From the NCBI GenBank assembly GCA_030606335.1, contig JAUWGP010000002.1:1-64000 (forward strand): a DNA stretch of 64,000 nt, written 5' to 3'. The stretch comes from Caldifarciminota bacterium. Its GTDB lineage: Bacteria; Hydrothermota; UBA3073. The position numbers and the translations under genes are program-made. The first letter of the stretch is position 1, and the number at the start of each line of letters is the position of its first letter. The notes under the pieces were generated by a model. It was not told where the DNA came from and did not search any database. It saw only the letters and a program-made list of their open reading frames with translations. This document shows, one piece after another, positions 1 through 8,216 of the stretch.

Positions 1-40
1 TCATATCCTCCCTGATAATTTTTTCGTATTGTCAAAAATC

Positions 41-230
41 TAACCACAGATTCACCCTGTTAAATAGTTCTAATATTAAGTACAAGTAATCATCTCTGGT
101 ATTTTATTTAACAGGGGAACCACAGAGAATTAAATTTACTCCCTGCCCCGTTAGATGTTCTTGTCCCGTGAGATGCTCGCTATCTAATGGGATACTATCT
201 AACGGGGTGAATGACCTCTGTGGTTTGTCA
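41..230 (-). repeat. Composite dispersed repeat (families A+B), inverted copy
   Basis: This block joins two repeat units seen elsewhere in the window. Unit B (about 41-130) carries CCCTGTTAAAT and ATTTAACAGGGG arms between 'accacaga' borders. Unit A (about 120-229) carries CCCCGTTAGAT and ATCTAACGGGG arms. The same composite lies in the opposite orientation at 28244-28419, and parts recur at 6430-6513, 6740-6824, 28649-28893 and 36498-36652. Internal inverted repeats mean each unit can fold. The rest of 1-587 holds no gene that I can support. Confidence 0.85.
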
Positions 231-460
231 TATTCTTTCATATTCTATTTGACAGTACCAATTTTTTAGTTAATTATAAAAAGATGGTTCTTCTCCAATT
301 TAGTTGATTCACCTGCCTGCCGATAGGCAAGGAATACTGATTAAATACTGTACAATCTTGAAAATACGACATTTTGCCTGCCTGCCGGTAGGCAGTTATT
401 TAAGGGATAATTCATTTTTCGTTTCATAAGCGTGGGATTTTTAGAAATGGATTTCAAAAA

Positions 461-510
461 TGTAGGCACGATTTCAAATCGTGCCAGCACAAATTGAATT
501 TGTGCCTACA
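461..510. repeat. REP-like double hairpin
   Basis: Two adjacent perfect palindromes (466-484 and 487-505) sit inside outer arms TGTAGGC / GCCTACA. A related hairpin with the same 'gcctaca' edge occurs at 56328-56351. This is typical of REP/REPIN repeats mobilised in trans by RAYT transposases, remnants of which are present in this window. Confidence 0.7.
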
Positions 511-587
511 AATGTTCTATGTTAATAGTTTTATATACGAATACGCAAAGAGCACAATCAAGGGAATTTCACGATGTTCCTTCTGTT

Positions 588-1565
588 TTACGGCTTAAAC
601 TCAGGGGATAACTCTTTCAAAAGATTCCCGGCAACAACAAGCGAATCTTCCATCAGATCAAAGAACAATCCTCTAATTCCATCAAGTGTATGTAGAAGAG
701 AATCTCCCCTCTTTGTACCCATGACCATAATTCCAGTTGAAAGTCCATCTGCGAACATGGCGTCTTTCGCCACTATGGTAACTGATATACAACCATCCGT
801 AGGATATCCCGTAGATGGGTCTATCACGTGATGGTATCTCCTCCCCTCACTCTCAAAGTAACTTTCATAGTCTCCAGATGTCACGATGCTCTCATCTGTT
901 ACTCCCAGAGTATACACTATTCCCTCCTCTCTTGGATGTTTTATTCCTATATTAAACATCCTGTCACCAAAAGTTTTTATATCCCCTCCACAGTTTACAA
1001 ATCCTGCTCTCAAACCACTCTGTTTCAATGTCTCCACAGCAAGGTCACATGCATAACCCTTGGCTAATCCAGAGAGGTCAATCTTCATATCCTTTCCTAT
1101 CCTTATCATTCCTTCTGTTGTATCTATCATCCTGAAGTCAACAAGTTGTCTTACCCTCTTTATAAGCTCCTTGTCAGGATGTACCTCTTCTTTGAAATCC
1201 TTCCATACCTCCATTAGAGGACCACAGGTAATATCAAATGCACCACCGGTAATATCACCAATTCTTATCGCCTCTTTAACGATCCTCAATGTATGAATGC
1301 TCGGGGTAAAGTCCTCGTATCTATTTATCCTTGAAACATCACTTTCAGGCAAGAAGCGACTTTCAAGCGAATCTATAGTATGAATCACATTGAATGCTCT
1401 CTCAATTGTATCACGTGGGAGTTTGCCCCTGTAATGGACTGACATCTCGCACACAGTTCCCATAATTATACGAAATTCTCTGTATGTTTTAGTGCGAAAT
1501 ATCCCTGTCAGTATAAGTCCGCCCCCGACAATTATTGCCAAACAAATTCTGATTCTATGAGACAT
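588..1565 (-). CDS. apbE: FAD:protein FMN transferase (ApbE family)
   Basis: ApbE-family enzymes covalently attach FMN from FAD to threonine residues of flavoproteins such as NqrB/NqrC and RnfD/RnfG, working outside the cytoplasmic membrane. The 325-residue protein has an N-terminal hydrophobic segment (about residues 7-23) that could be a membrane anchor or signal; no lipobox Cys is evident. Family motifs are visible: DLSGLAKGYACD, FVNCGGDIKTFG, HHVIDPSTGYPTDG and DAMFADGLSTGIMVMG (the metal-binding Asp/Thr region). Length is normal for the family. The gene lies 46 nt downstream of the M20 peptidase gene on the same strand and may be co-transcribed with it. No Rnf or Nqr genes are in the window, so the acceptor protein is unknown. 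Confidence 0.93.
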   Translation of the reverse strand: MSHRIRICLAIIVGGGLILTGIFRTKTYREFRIIMGTVCEMSVHYRGKLPRDTIERAFNVIHTIDSLESRFLPESDVSRINRYEDFTPSIHTLRIVKEAIRIGDITGGAFDITCGPLMEVWKDFKEEVHPDKELIKRVRQLVDFRMIDTTEGMIRIGKDMKIDLSGLAKGYACDLAVETLKQSGLRAGFVNCGGDIKTFGDRMFNIGIKHPREEGIVYTLGVTDESIVTSGDYESYFESEGRRYHHVIDPSTGYPTDGCISVTIVAKDAMFADGLSTGIMVMGTKRGDSLLHTLDGIRGLFFDLMEDSLVVAGNLLKELSPEFKP

Positions 1566-1611
1566 CTTAGGTAGGAAAATGGTGAGTCATAAATTGCAAA
1601 AAACCAATCCA

Positions 1612-2748
1612 TTATCTCCAGGAAGAAATAACTCCTATTAGTAGCTGTACACACGCAACCATGTCTTCTAAATTTATATATTCACTCTTCGTATGTATGT
1701 TCTTCATACCTGCTCCCATTATAACAGTCCTAATTCCCTTTTCATTAAATATATTCGCATCACTACCTCCTCCGCCCAGACGTGTCAATATCTTCATATT
1801 TAGTGAAGAGGCAACATCAAAAACCCTTTTTACCAACTCATCTCTCTTATCTATTTTGAAGGCATTATATTCCCTTTCGACTTCATATCTCACTGTTGGT
1901 GCAAATATATTTCCATCTATCTCAATCTGAAACAGTTTACAACTACCCTCAAATTTCCCCTCAATTTCCCTTGTCTTCCTCTCAAGTTTTTTCTCATCAT
2001 ATGACCTTACCTCTCCCTTGACTTCCACATAACCAGGAATGATGTTTGTAGCGGTCCCTCCCTTTATTACTCCAATGTTCGCTGTAGTCTCCCTGTCAAT
2101 CTGACCTGTAGTTATCTTGGCTATAGCATTAGATGCCACTTTTATGGCATTTATACCCTTAGAGGGCTCACAACCAGCATGAGACTCTTTACCTCTTACT
2201 TCAACAGTGATACTATTCTGGTATGGTGCACCTACTATTACCTCAAAGGGGGAGCAGGCATCCAATGTATATCCCACTTTTGCCTTAATCATTGAGTAGT
2301 CCATATTCTTTGCACCCAACAGCCCAATTTCCTCACTTACAGTAAAAACAACATCTACTGGTGGGTGTGGAAGGTTATTCTCAATTATAACTCTTAATAT
2401 TTCTAATATACAGGCAATACCTGACTTATCATCTGCTCCAAGTATACTGTTGCCGTCAGTTCTTATAATATCTCCCTCAATATCCAATACTATATTCTTT
2501 GTTGGTTCAACTGTATCAAGGTGCGCATTCAACATTATAGGAGACAGGCCTTCATCGCCAGAAAGATTGGCAATGAGATTACCTGTATCACCCCCGGTTT
2601 TTCTATTTGCAGAGTCTACCAATATTGAAAGACCCATGTCCTTGAGAATAGATGAAACGTAACTGGCAAGAGCAGCTTCTCCTCTCACAGGACTGTTAAT
2701 CCTCAATAATTCCATAAATGTAGATTTTAATCTATCTTTACGCACCAT
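1612..2748 (-). CDS. M20 family metallopeptidase (PepT-like)
   Basis: A 378-residue di-zinc exopeptidase of the M20 family, closest in motif content to the tripeptidase T / YqjE group. Expected metal ligands are visible: the His of NAHLDTVE (about residue 75), the Asp of ILGADDKSGIA (about 103), the catalytic Glu pair of TVSEEIGLLGA (about 138), an Asp in TLDACSPF and a His in NIHTKSEY near the C-terminus. The central dimerisation domain contains GKESHAGCEPSKG. No signal peptide is seen, so it is probably cytoplasmic peptide turnover. GGGAGG lies 5 nt before the ATG, supporting this start. Substrate (tripeptide versus other N-blocked peptide) cannot be read from sequence. Confidence 0.9.
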   Translation of the reverse strand: MVRKDRLKSTFMELLRINSPVRGEAALASYVSSILKDMGLSILVDSANRKTGGDTGNLIANLSGDEGLSPIMLNAHLDTVEPTKNIVLDIEGDIIRTDGNSILGADDKSGIACILEILRVIIENNLPHPPVDVVFTVSEEIGLLGAKNMDYSMIKAKVGYTLDACSPFEVIVGAPYQNSITVEVRGKESHAGCEPSKGINAIKVASNAIAKITTGQIDRETTANIGVIKGGTATNIIPGYVEVKGEVRSYDEKKLERKTREIEGKFEGSCKLFQIEIDGNIFAPTVRYEVEREYNAFKIDKRDELVKRVFDVASSLNMKILTRLGGGGSDANIFNEKGIRTVIMGAGMKNIHTKSEYINLEDMVACVQLLIGVISSWR

Positions 2749-2837
2749 AAATCCTCCCAGGGAAATGCAGAGTTTCGTTAGCTAACGAACAACCCACAAT
2801 TTTAAAAGCAGTTATCTACTTTTTGCTTACCTTCCAC

Positions 2838-3591
2838 TAATTCTTGTAGGGGTCGGATTCCCGTCTGCTGTCGGGCGGGTATCTGACCCGTTTCTTTTAT
2901 GGGTTCGATAAATCAAACCCCTACATTTTCGCTTTCATATTATTTTTCACAGTACCAAAATCTCTGTATAGATCCTTTTCCTAAAGATCTATATCGCTCC
3001 ATAATGTGTAATAAGCGTGTTTATCCTGTAGAGGAATACTCTACGGGGTCATTGCGAGCGTCAGCGAAGCAATCCCATCCCGGAGTCTGTCATTGCGAGT
3101 GAATGTAATGAACGTGGCAATCTCATCTTCAACATTTCACATTTAACATAAAACATTTAACATGTAACATGTAACATTTCACGTTTCTTTTATCGTCCGT
3201 CAAACGACGGACTCCTACTTTTAATTGTCGATTTACAATTGCTTTCCAATATCATTTAACCTAATCAACCAATTAACTTTTCAACTAATCAACTCTTATC
3301 TCATTTAACATTAAACATTCAACATCTAACATTAAACATGTAACATTAAACATCTAACATTAAACATGTAACATTAAACATGTAACATTCCACCAACTTA
3401 TCGTCCGTCAAACGACGGACTCCTACTTTTAATTGTCGATTTACAATTGCTTTCTAATATCATTTAACCTAATCAACCAATTAACTTTTCAACTAATCAA
3501 CTCTTATCTCATTAAACATTAAACATTCAACATCTAACATTAAACATCTAACATTCAACATCTAACATTAAACATGTAACATTCCACCAAC
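2838..3591. repeat. Repeat block with tandem 115-bp copies and AACAT-type array
   Basis: This 0.75-kb non-coding stretch ends at the stop codon of the tyrosine-kinase gene. Positions 3191-3305 and 3399-3513 are near-identical 115-bp copies starting with the palindrome GTCCGTCAAACGACGGAC. Between and after them runs a degenerate short-period array of the type AACATTAAACATCTAACAT. Positions about 2838-3330 recur in inverted orientation at about 15596-16108. 'gtcattgcgag' motifs (3048-3120) belong to another family dispersed in the window. No gene is supported here. Confidence 0.9.
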
Positions 3592-5655
3592 TTACCGATA
3601 CCCATAGTAGTAGTGATAAAGACCATAATAGTCTTCTTTTGAGCCCTTATTTAGAATAGTACCCAGTATTTTCGCCCCTACTCCTACGAGTGCTGACTGA
3701 GCTGATGCTATTAATTCTCTTCGGGGTCCTTTAATCTGCACCACTAAAATAACCCCGTCCAACATTGAACCAAGAATAAGTGCATCTGTACAGGGAAGAA
3801 CAGGAGGTGAATCAAAAAGTACAATATCAAAATCAGATGCCATCTTAATAACCAGCTCTCTCATTCTGTTAGAATCAAGAAGCTCAGGCGGTGATATTGG
3901 TGTAACACCTGCTGGTAGTATTGATAGATTCTCAATATTACTACCTCTTATAATCTCGTCACTTGCGGCGTCATCTACCAAGTACTCAACAAGACCAGGC
4001 TTTCTATCTACTTCAAACAACCTGTGAAGAGCGGGCTTCCTTAAATCACTCTCAACAAGCAGAACCCTTTTCTTTCCTCTCGCAAGTGCTACAGCAAGAT
4101 TCGCCACTACAGTAGTCTTACCCTCTCCCTGTGTAGAACTTGTAATCATCAATGTTCTGGGTGACTCATCGCCAGATCTCAAAAATTTAAGATTTGTCCT
4201 TATTCGCTTATAAACCTCTCCTATGGACTGCTCTTTTATATCATCATAAGTTATCCCACCACCATAAGTGGGAACAACTCCAATTACCGGCATTGAGAAC
4301 CACCTCTCTATATCTGAGGTCTCTTTTATTGAAGTATCAAGATACTCTACAAAAACTGCTGCTGCAACACCAAGTCCTAAACCAAAAATAAAAGCGAATA
4401 ATATGTTTCTCTTCATATCAGGGGATACAGGACCTTTAGGAAGTCTTGCCTTTTCTATAACCATCACAGAACCAACCTCACTCACCTCAGCAAGTTTCAC
4501 CTCTTCATATCTCTGTAGTATCATAGTGTATACACCTTCGTTAAACTGGTAAGATCGTTGGAGTGCAGCAAGTTCATACTCCTTCTCGGGATACTTTTCA
4601 AGCCTTTCTCTATACTCCTTGAGTAATTCATCAGTTGCTGATAGTTTTGCCCTGATGTCAAGGAGACCAAGTCGTGTATGAATTATTCTTTGTGATATAT
4701 CTTTTACCATATCGAGTGGGTCGAGCATAAGTAACTCATTACCCTCCCTATCTATTAATCTCTTCTCAATCTCCTCTCGCGTTCTTTCTATTCTATCTGT
4801 AATCTCTATAATGGTTGGATGATCTGTTGTAAGACCAGCTTGGATATACAGCATTCTCTCCTGATTGAGTTTTAAAAGTTCGTCTCGAAGAGTATTGATT
4901 GAGACATTCTGAATTGAGGTTAGTGAAGTGAAAAGTGCCTCATTCTGTCTCTCAAGCTCCTTCTCAAGGTTTGTTAGTGCCTCTTCTTTCATCCTTATTT
5001 CTATAATAATAGTATTTCTCTCATTTTCAAGCTCAGCAATTTGATTTTGAATTAATGCACCTCCAGTCTCTGATAAAAGATGGTGTTTGCGTTTAAACTT
5101 TTCAAGAGCCCTTTCACACTCTTCCAACCTTCCTCTTGAGAGCGGAAGTTGAGCCTCTATAAAACTCTTTTTCTCCTTTATTTTCGCCTTTGCAAGATTT
5201 GCAGACTGTTCAGAAAAACAGGATGAGATAGTATTTGATAGAATCATTGCTCCCTCGGGTGATAAATACTTAACCGTTATTATGATGATATTTGCTGCCC
5301 TTATAGTGTTTATAATTGTGCGGGAGCGTACATCTGATGCAGGGTCACTAACACTGAGTAGGGGAAGTTTCTCCTTGTTCTCATTTAATTTGGCCACAAC
5401 AAACTCCATCATGTCTCTTGATTTTATTATCTCAAGATACGTATCTATTGAAGTAATTTCCTCAATTATCCTTGTTCCCCGAACAACGGAAGGAGGCTGT
5501 TTTATTAAGACTTTGGACGAAGCCTGGTATATCTTTGGCATCCTTTGTGTGAGGAAAAATGTGACAGCCATAAGGCAGGCAAGTGACCCAAGGATTATCC
5601 ACTTCCTTCTCCAGAACAATCGTAAATATCTCCTTATATCAATCTCTCCATCCAT
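3592..5655 (-). CDS. Polysaccharide co-polymerase / BY-type tyrosine autokinase (Wzc-like)
   Basis: An inner-membrane protein controlling exopolysaccharide chain length and export. The 687 residues show an N-terminal Wzz domain with a first membrane helix (about 20-37), a long coiled-coil periplasmic part, a second membrane helix (about 405-425), then a cytoplasmic BY-kinase domain. That domain has Walker A TSSTQGEGKT (about 500), Walker A' LLVESDLRKPALH and Walker B DIVLFDSPPVLP (about 611). The C-terminus is a tyrosine cluster (YYGLYHYYYGYR) typical of autophosphorylation. The neighbouring SLBB protein at 5936-6385 is the expected export partner. Glycosyltransferases and a polymerase are absent nearby, so the polymer is unknown. 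No clear Shine-Dalgarno precedes the ATG. Confidence 0.92.
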   Translation of the reverse strand: MDGEIDIRRYLRLFWRRKWIILGSLACLMAVTFFLTQRMPKIYQASSKVLIKQPPSVVRGTRIIEEITSIDTYLEIIKSRDMMEFVVAKLNENKEKLPLLSVSDPASDVRSRTIINTIRAANIIIITVKYLSPEGAMILSNTISSCFSEQSANLAKAKIKEKKSFIEAQLPLSRGRLEECERALEKFKRKHHLLSETGGALIQNQIAELENERNTIIIEIRMKEEALTNLEKELERQNEALFTSLTSIQNVSINTLRDELLKLNQERMLYIQAGLTTDHPTIIEITDRIERTREEIEKRLIDREGNELLMLDPLDMVKDISQRIIHTRLGLLDIRAKLSATDELLKEYRERLEKYPEKEYELAALQRSYQFNEGVYTMILQRYEEVKLAEVSEVGSVMVIEKARLPKGPVSPDMKRNILFAFIFGLGLGVAAAVFVEYLDTSIKETSDIERWFSMPVIGVVPTYGGGITYDDIKEQSIGEVYKRIRTNLKFLRSGDESPRTLMITSSTQGEGKTTVVANLAVALARGKKRVLLVESDLRKPALHRLFEVDRKPGLVEYLVDDAASDEIIRGSNIENLSILPAGVTPISPPELLDSNRMRELVIKMASDFDIVLFDSPPVLPCTDALILGSMLDGVILVVQIKGPRRELIASAQSALVGVGAKILGTILNKGSKEDYYGLYHYYYGYR

Positions 5656-5935
5656 ATATAAAATTTATATAAAAGAATAAAAAACTACAGTCGCCCCGAA
5701 GCCTGCTGTTACCATTTTCAAATTATGGAGTGCTGTGACCACGTTTACCCTGTAGAGGAATACTCTATGGGGTCACAGTGGTGCATTAACACGGTTAATG
5801 CACTCCATAGAACACTCTATGGGGTCATTGTATACCCCACCTTGACGATGTACTCCAAAAGGTTGTCATTGCGAGACTGAACGAAGTGAGCGTGACAATC
5901 CCATATTCAATATTGCCGTATGCATAGAACAATAA
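5656..5935. repeat. Short inverted and dispersed repeats between the EPS genes
   Basis: The gap between the autokinase and SLBB genes contains two copies of 'actctatggggtca', a palindromic segment around 5786-5808 (gcattaacacggttaatgc) and a 'gtcattgcgag' motif. The 'gtagaggaatactct' piece also occurs at 3030-3045 and 15818-15832. No coding sequence is supported. Confidence 0.65.
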
Positions 5936-6385
5936 TTAGTCAACCAACCTGTAAACCATATAAGAGAAACTTATCACAAAAGATATATCCCTGAGGACCT
6001 CCAAAACACTCTTGAATTTCCTATACCCAGTCTCTCCGACAAAAACCATATCACCGGGAAAGAGTTCAGGTATACCGTCCCTTATGCCTGTTTTGAAAAA
6101 ATTCTTTAGATCAACTTTTACAACTTCTGGCTCAGGAAATGAACGTACGACCTTAACCTTTGAAAAATCAGCATATTTTGTAGGACCACCGGCAATGGTG
6201 ATAAGGAAAAGAAGGTCAGATCCTTCTGGTATCGAATACATACCTGGAGACCCTATTTCTCCCCATATAGATACCTTCATCTGGAGCTCTCTTCCGCTGC
6301 CAAGAAATGTGTAATACTTTACAGATGAGGTCTCAGATAGCCCACTCTGAGATAGAATTATAATTACTAATAATAGATATGCCAT
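5936..6385 (-). CDS. SLBB-domain polysaccharide export protein
   Basis: A small (149-residue) export protein of the Wza/SLBB type. It has an N-terminal signal-like hydrophobic segment (MAYLLLVIIILSQ) and then one SLBB domain (about 36-100) containing VSIWGEIGSPGMYSIPEG and LLFLITIAGGPTKYAD, followed by FPGDMVFVGE and a C-terminal hydrophobic stretch. It lacks the separate Poly_export domain of full-length Wza, so it is a minimal version. It lies upstream of the tyrosine autokinase on the same strand, giving a two-gene exopolysaccharide export module. AGAGGG precedes the ATG at suitable spacing. Confidence 0.85.
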   Translation of the reverse strand: MAYLLLVIIILSQSGLSETSSVKYYTFLGSGRELQMKVSIWGEIGSPGMYSIPEGSDLLFLITIAGGPTKYADFSKVKVVRSFPEPEVVKVDLKNFFKTGIRDGIPELFPGDMVFVGETGYRKFKSVLEVLRDISFVISFSYMVYRLVD

Positions 6386-6429
6386 AATACCCTCTAATTT
6401 TTTCCCTTGACCGCATAGGAAAGTATAAA

Positions 6430-6513
6430 ACCACAGAGCTCATTCACCCCGTTAGATAGTATCCCATTAGATAGCGAGCATCTCACGGGACAAGAACATC
6501 TAACGGGGCAGGG
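6430..6513 (+). repeat. Dispersed repeat family A
   Basis: CCCCGTTAGAT and ATCTAACGGGG arms enclose a spacer with a second inner inverted pair (ATTAGATAGCGAGCATCTC). It is near-identical to 28244-28334 and the reverse complement of about 120-229. Confidence 0.85.
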
Positions 6514-6739
6514 AGAAAGACATTTTTATTTTATTCTCTTTATTCTCTGTGTACTCAAATTTTATCTCCTTAAAGTGTCTTTAAGAGAAATCTCTTCAAG
6601 CAATTTTATGTAGTTCTTTATTCTAAGATTCTTGTGCTTATTTCAATGGTTTCTTGACAAGGACTCTGGATAATCGTGTATATATCAGGTAGTTTGAATA
6701 TGGAGGACACAGAGGTTTTGCTATTTTTAAACAAAAATA

Positions 6740-6824
6740 CTCTGTGGTTCCCCCGTTAAATAAAGTACCAGATATAATTACTTGTACTTAATTTTGTAAA
6801 TATTTGACAGGGTGAATCTGTGGT
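6740..6824 (+). repeat. Dispersed repeat family B
   Basis: Runs from 'tctgtggttccccc' to 'tatttgacagggtgaatctg', with arms GTTAAATA / TATTTGAC. Homologous to 28343-28419, 28741-28893, 36498-36652 and, inverted, 41-130. It lies just upstream of the tRNA promoter. Confidence 0.8.
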
Positions 6825-6837
6825 TTAAAAAATTCGC

Positions 6838-6866
6838 TTGACAAAATTTGTATTTTATGTTATAAT
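6838..6866 (+). promoter_or_regulatory. Sigma-70-type promoter of tRNA-Leu
   Basis: TTGACA at 6838-6843, a 17-nt spacer and TATAAT at 6861-6866, both hexamers perfect, end 13 nt before the tRNA 5' end. Confidence 0.9.
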
Positions 6867-6879
6867 GTATATTCATTAC

Positions 6880-6964
6880 GCCGGGGTGGCGGAATTGGTA
6901 GACGCACTAGCTTGAGGGGCTAGCGCCCTTTATGGGTGTAGGAGTTCGAATCTCCTCCCCGGCA
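6880..6964 (+). tRNA. tRNA-Leu(GAG)
   Basis: An 85-nt class II tRNA. The acceptor stem GCCGGGG pairs with CCCCGGC, with discriminator A as expected for leucine. The anticodon loop TTGAGGG between CTAGC and GCTAG gives anticodon GAG (reads CUC/CUU). A long variable arm and the T-arm GGAGTTCGAATCTCC are present. The 3' CCA is not encoded (the sequence continues 'tacata'). Confidence 0.97.
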
Positions 6965-7049
6965 TACATATATAATATTTTTAACTTTAAGCTTTGTTCT
7001 AAATCCTCACTGGAACCTCTAACCTCTATGGAAATAATTGAATGTGATT

Positions 7050-7165
7050 ATACCATAAAATCCAATAAATGTCAAGACTTTTATAATGAGATTTCTGAAA
7101 AAGGCCAGAAATCTCTGAACCCAAGAGAGCTCAAAGGTAGTTTCTCAGAAGGTCAATAAATTACT
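7050..7165. repeat. Hairpin repeat, two copies in the window
   Basis: A perfect stem AGATTTCTG (7089-7097) / CAGAAATCT (7106-7114) is followed by 'aagagagctcaa' and 'gtagttt'. The same arrangement occurs at about 24630-24780 upstream of the sensor kinase. It lies downstream of both the tRNA and the convergent nth gene, so transcription termination is possible, but there is no clear U-tract. Confidence 0.6.
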
Positions 7166-7177
7166 TATAGAATAACT

Positions 7178-7822
7178 CTATCTATCTCTGCTAATTTTTT
7201 GTCTTTCAAAATAATCACAGGCATCCCTGACACCACAATCATAACAGCGTGGTCCGATTGGCTTGCATATTTCTCTTCCAAACTTGACCATAAAGGTGTT
7301 AAGGAAATAAAGTTCCTCAATGGGAGCTATCTTTGTTAGTTCGATCTCTGTTTTGTATGGTTCCTTTGTCTTAACCAGTCCCAATCTATTGGATATTCTA
7401 TGTACATGGGTGTCAACTGGAAGGGCAGGAATGTCAAATCCAAAAACGAGAACACAATTTGCAGTCTTTCTACCTACACCAGGAAGGGTAAGAAGTTCCT
7501 CGATATTATCAGGTACTATACCATTAAATCTATCAATAAGAATCGATGAAATCTGCTTAATTCTCTTAGCCTTCACATGGTAAAAACCAACAGGTTTAAT
7601 CAAATTTTCTAATTCTTCCAGTGTTGCATCTGAAAATTCTTTTGGAGTATTGTATACAGAAAAAATTCTTTCAGTTGCAGCATCTGTAGTCTCGTCTCTT
7701 GTCCTCTGGGAAAGCAGTGTTGATATAAGCACAAGAAAAGGATTATTTTTTTTCTTATTACTATAACCGTATAATTTGTGTAAAAATTTCAATATAAATT
7801 TTACTTTCTCTTTCTCTCTCAT
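7178..7822 (-). CDS. nth: Endonuclease III (DNA glycosylase/AP lyase)
   Basis: A base-excision-repair enzyme removing oxidised pyrimidines. The 214 residues show the helix-hairpin-helix LLTLPGVGRKTANCVL with the catalytic Lys, then the catalytic Asp in LPVDTHVHRISNRLGLV. The C-terminal [4Fe-4S] motif has spacing C-x6-C-x2-C-x5-C (CKPIGPRCYDCGVRDAC). Length is typical. The gene is convergent with the tRNA and divergent from dnaA, a 394-nt gap that contains the candidate origin. The start is the first in-frame ATG; no strong ribosome-binding site is seen. Confidence 0.95.
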   Translation of the reverse strand: MREKEKVKFILKFLHKLYGYSNKKKNNPFLVLISTLLSQRTRDETTDAATERIFSVYNTPKEFSDATLEELENLIKPVGFYHVKAKRIKQISSILIDRFNGIVPDNIEELLTLPGVGRKTANCVLVFGFDIPALPVDTHVHRISNRLGLVKTKEPYKTEIELTKIAPIEELYFLNTFMVKFGREICKPIGPRCYDCGVRDACDYFERQKISRDR

Positions 7823-7899
7823 AGCTTTAATATACTCTTGTATTACTTAATTCTGGCATAGTGCAATAAATCAGTATTTTTTCAACTATTTAAAAGTTC

Positions 7900-8216
7900 T
7901 TGTATTTTATTTCCATAATTTTTTAATATCTGATTGCTTATATCTGAATTGAGTATAACATATATTCAACTAAAAGTCAAGTAGATTTGGGAATTTTTTT
8001 CTTGACAAATCAGATTTTTTATATTATATTATTATATATGAAAGTGATTATATTTTGGATGTTTAAAGAACTGTTTATAAACCTTCGTTTCTCATAAGGA
8101 GTTATTTATAACATCTTACAAAGCAAGATGTTATTAACAATTCAAATTGTTGAAAATTTTGTGGATAACTTTGTGGGTTTCTCAGGCATCTTACTATTTT
8201 AATTGGAGTTATTACT
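7900..8216. other. Candidate replication origin region upstream of dnaA
   Basis: A very AT-rich gap between nth and dnaA. It holds the dnaA promoter, a perfect 9-bp inverted repeat TAACATCTT / AAGATGTTA (8109-8133), a second one AACAATT / AATTGTT (8136-8151), and one perfect DnaA box on the minus strand (TGTGGATAA, 8160-8168). Near matches TGTTGATAA (9546-9554) and ATATCCACA (about 9641-9649) lie in the AT-rich gap after dnaA. Few perfect boxes are visible, so origin function is inferred from position. Confidence 0.45.
8002..8030 (+). promoter_or_regulatory. dnaA promoter
   Basis: TTGACA at 8002-8007, a 17-nt spacer and TATATT at 8025-8030. The transcript would start about 180 nt before the GTG start, so the hairpins and DnaA box lie in the leader, compatible with autoregulation (inference). 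Confidence 0.7.

Noticed and set aside
120..229. Family A repeats (CCCCGTTAGAT...ATCTAACGGGG) as attC sites
   Set aside because: They contain GTTAGAT-like ends, but the stems are symmetrical, lack the bulged attC geometry, and do not follow genes as cassette ends do.
3300..3591. Possible CRISPR array in the AACAT-type short repeats
   Set aside because: The period is only about 10-12 bp and degenerate, there are no unique spacers of constant length, and no cas genes are nearby.
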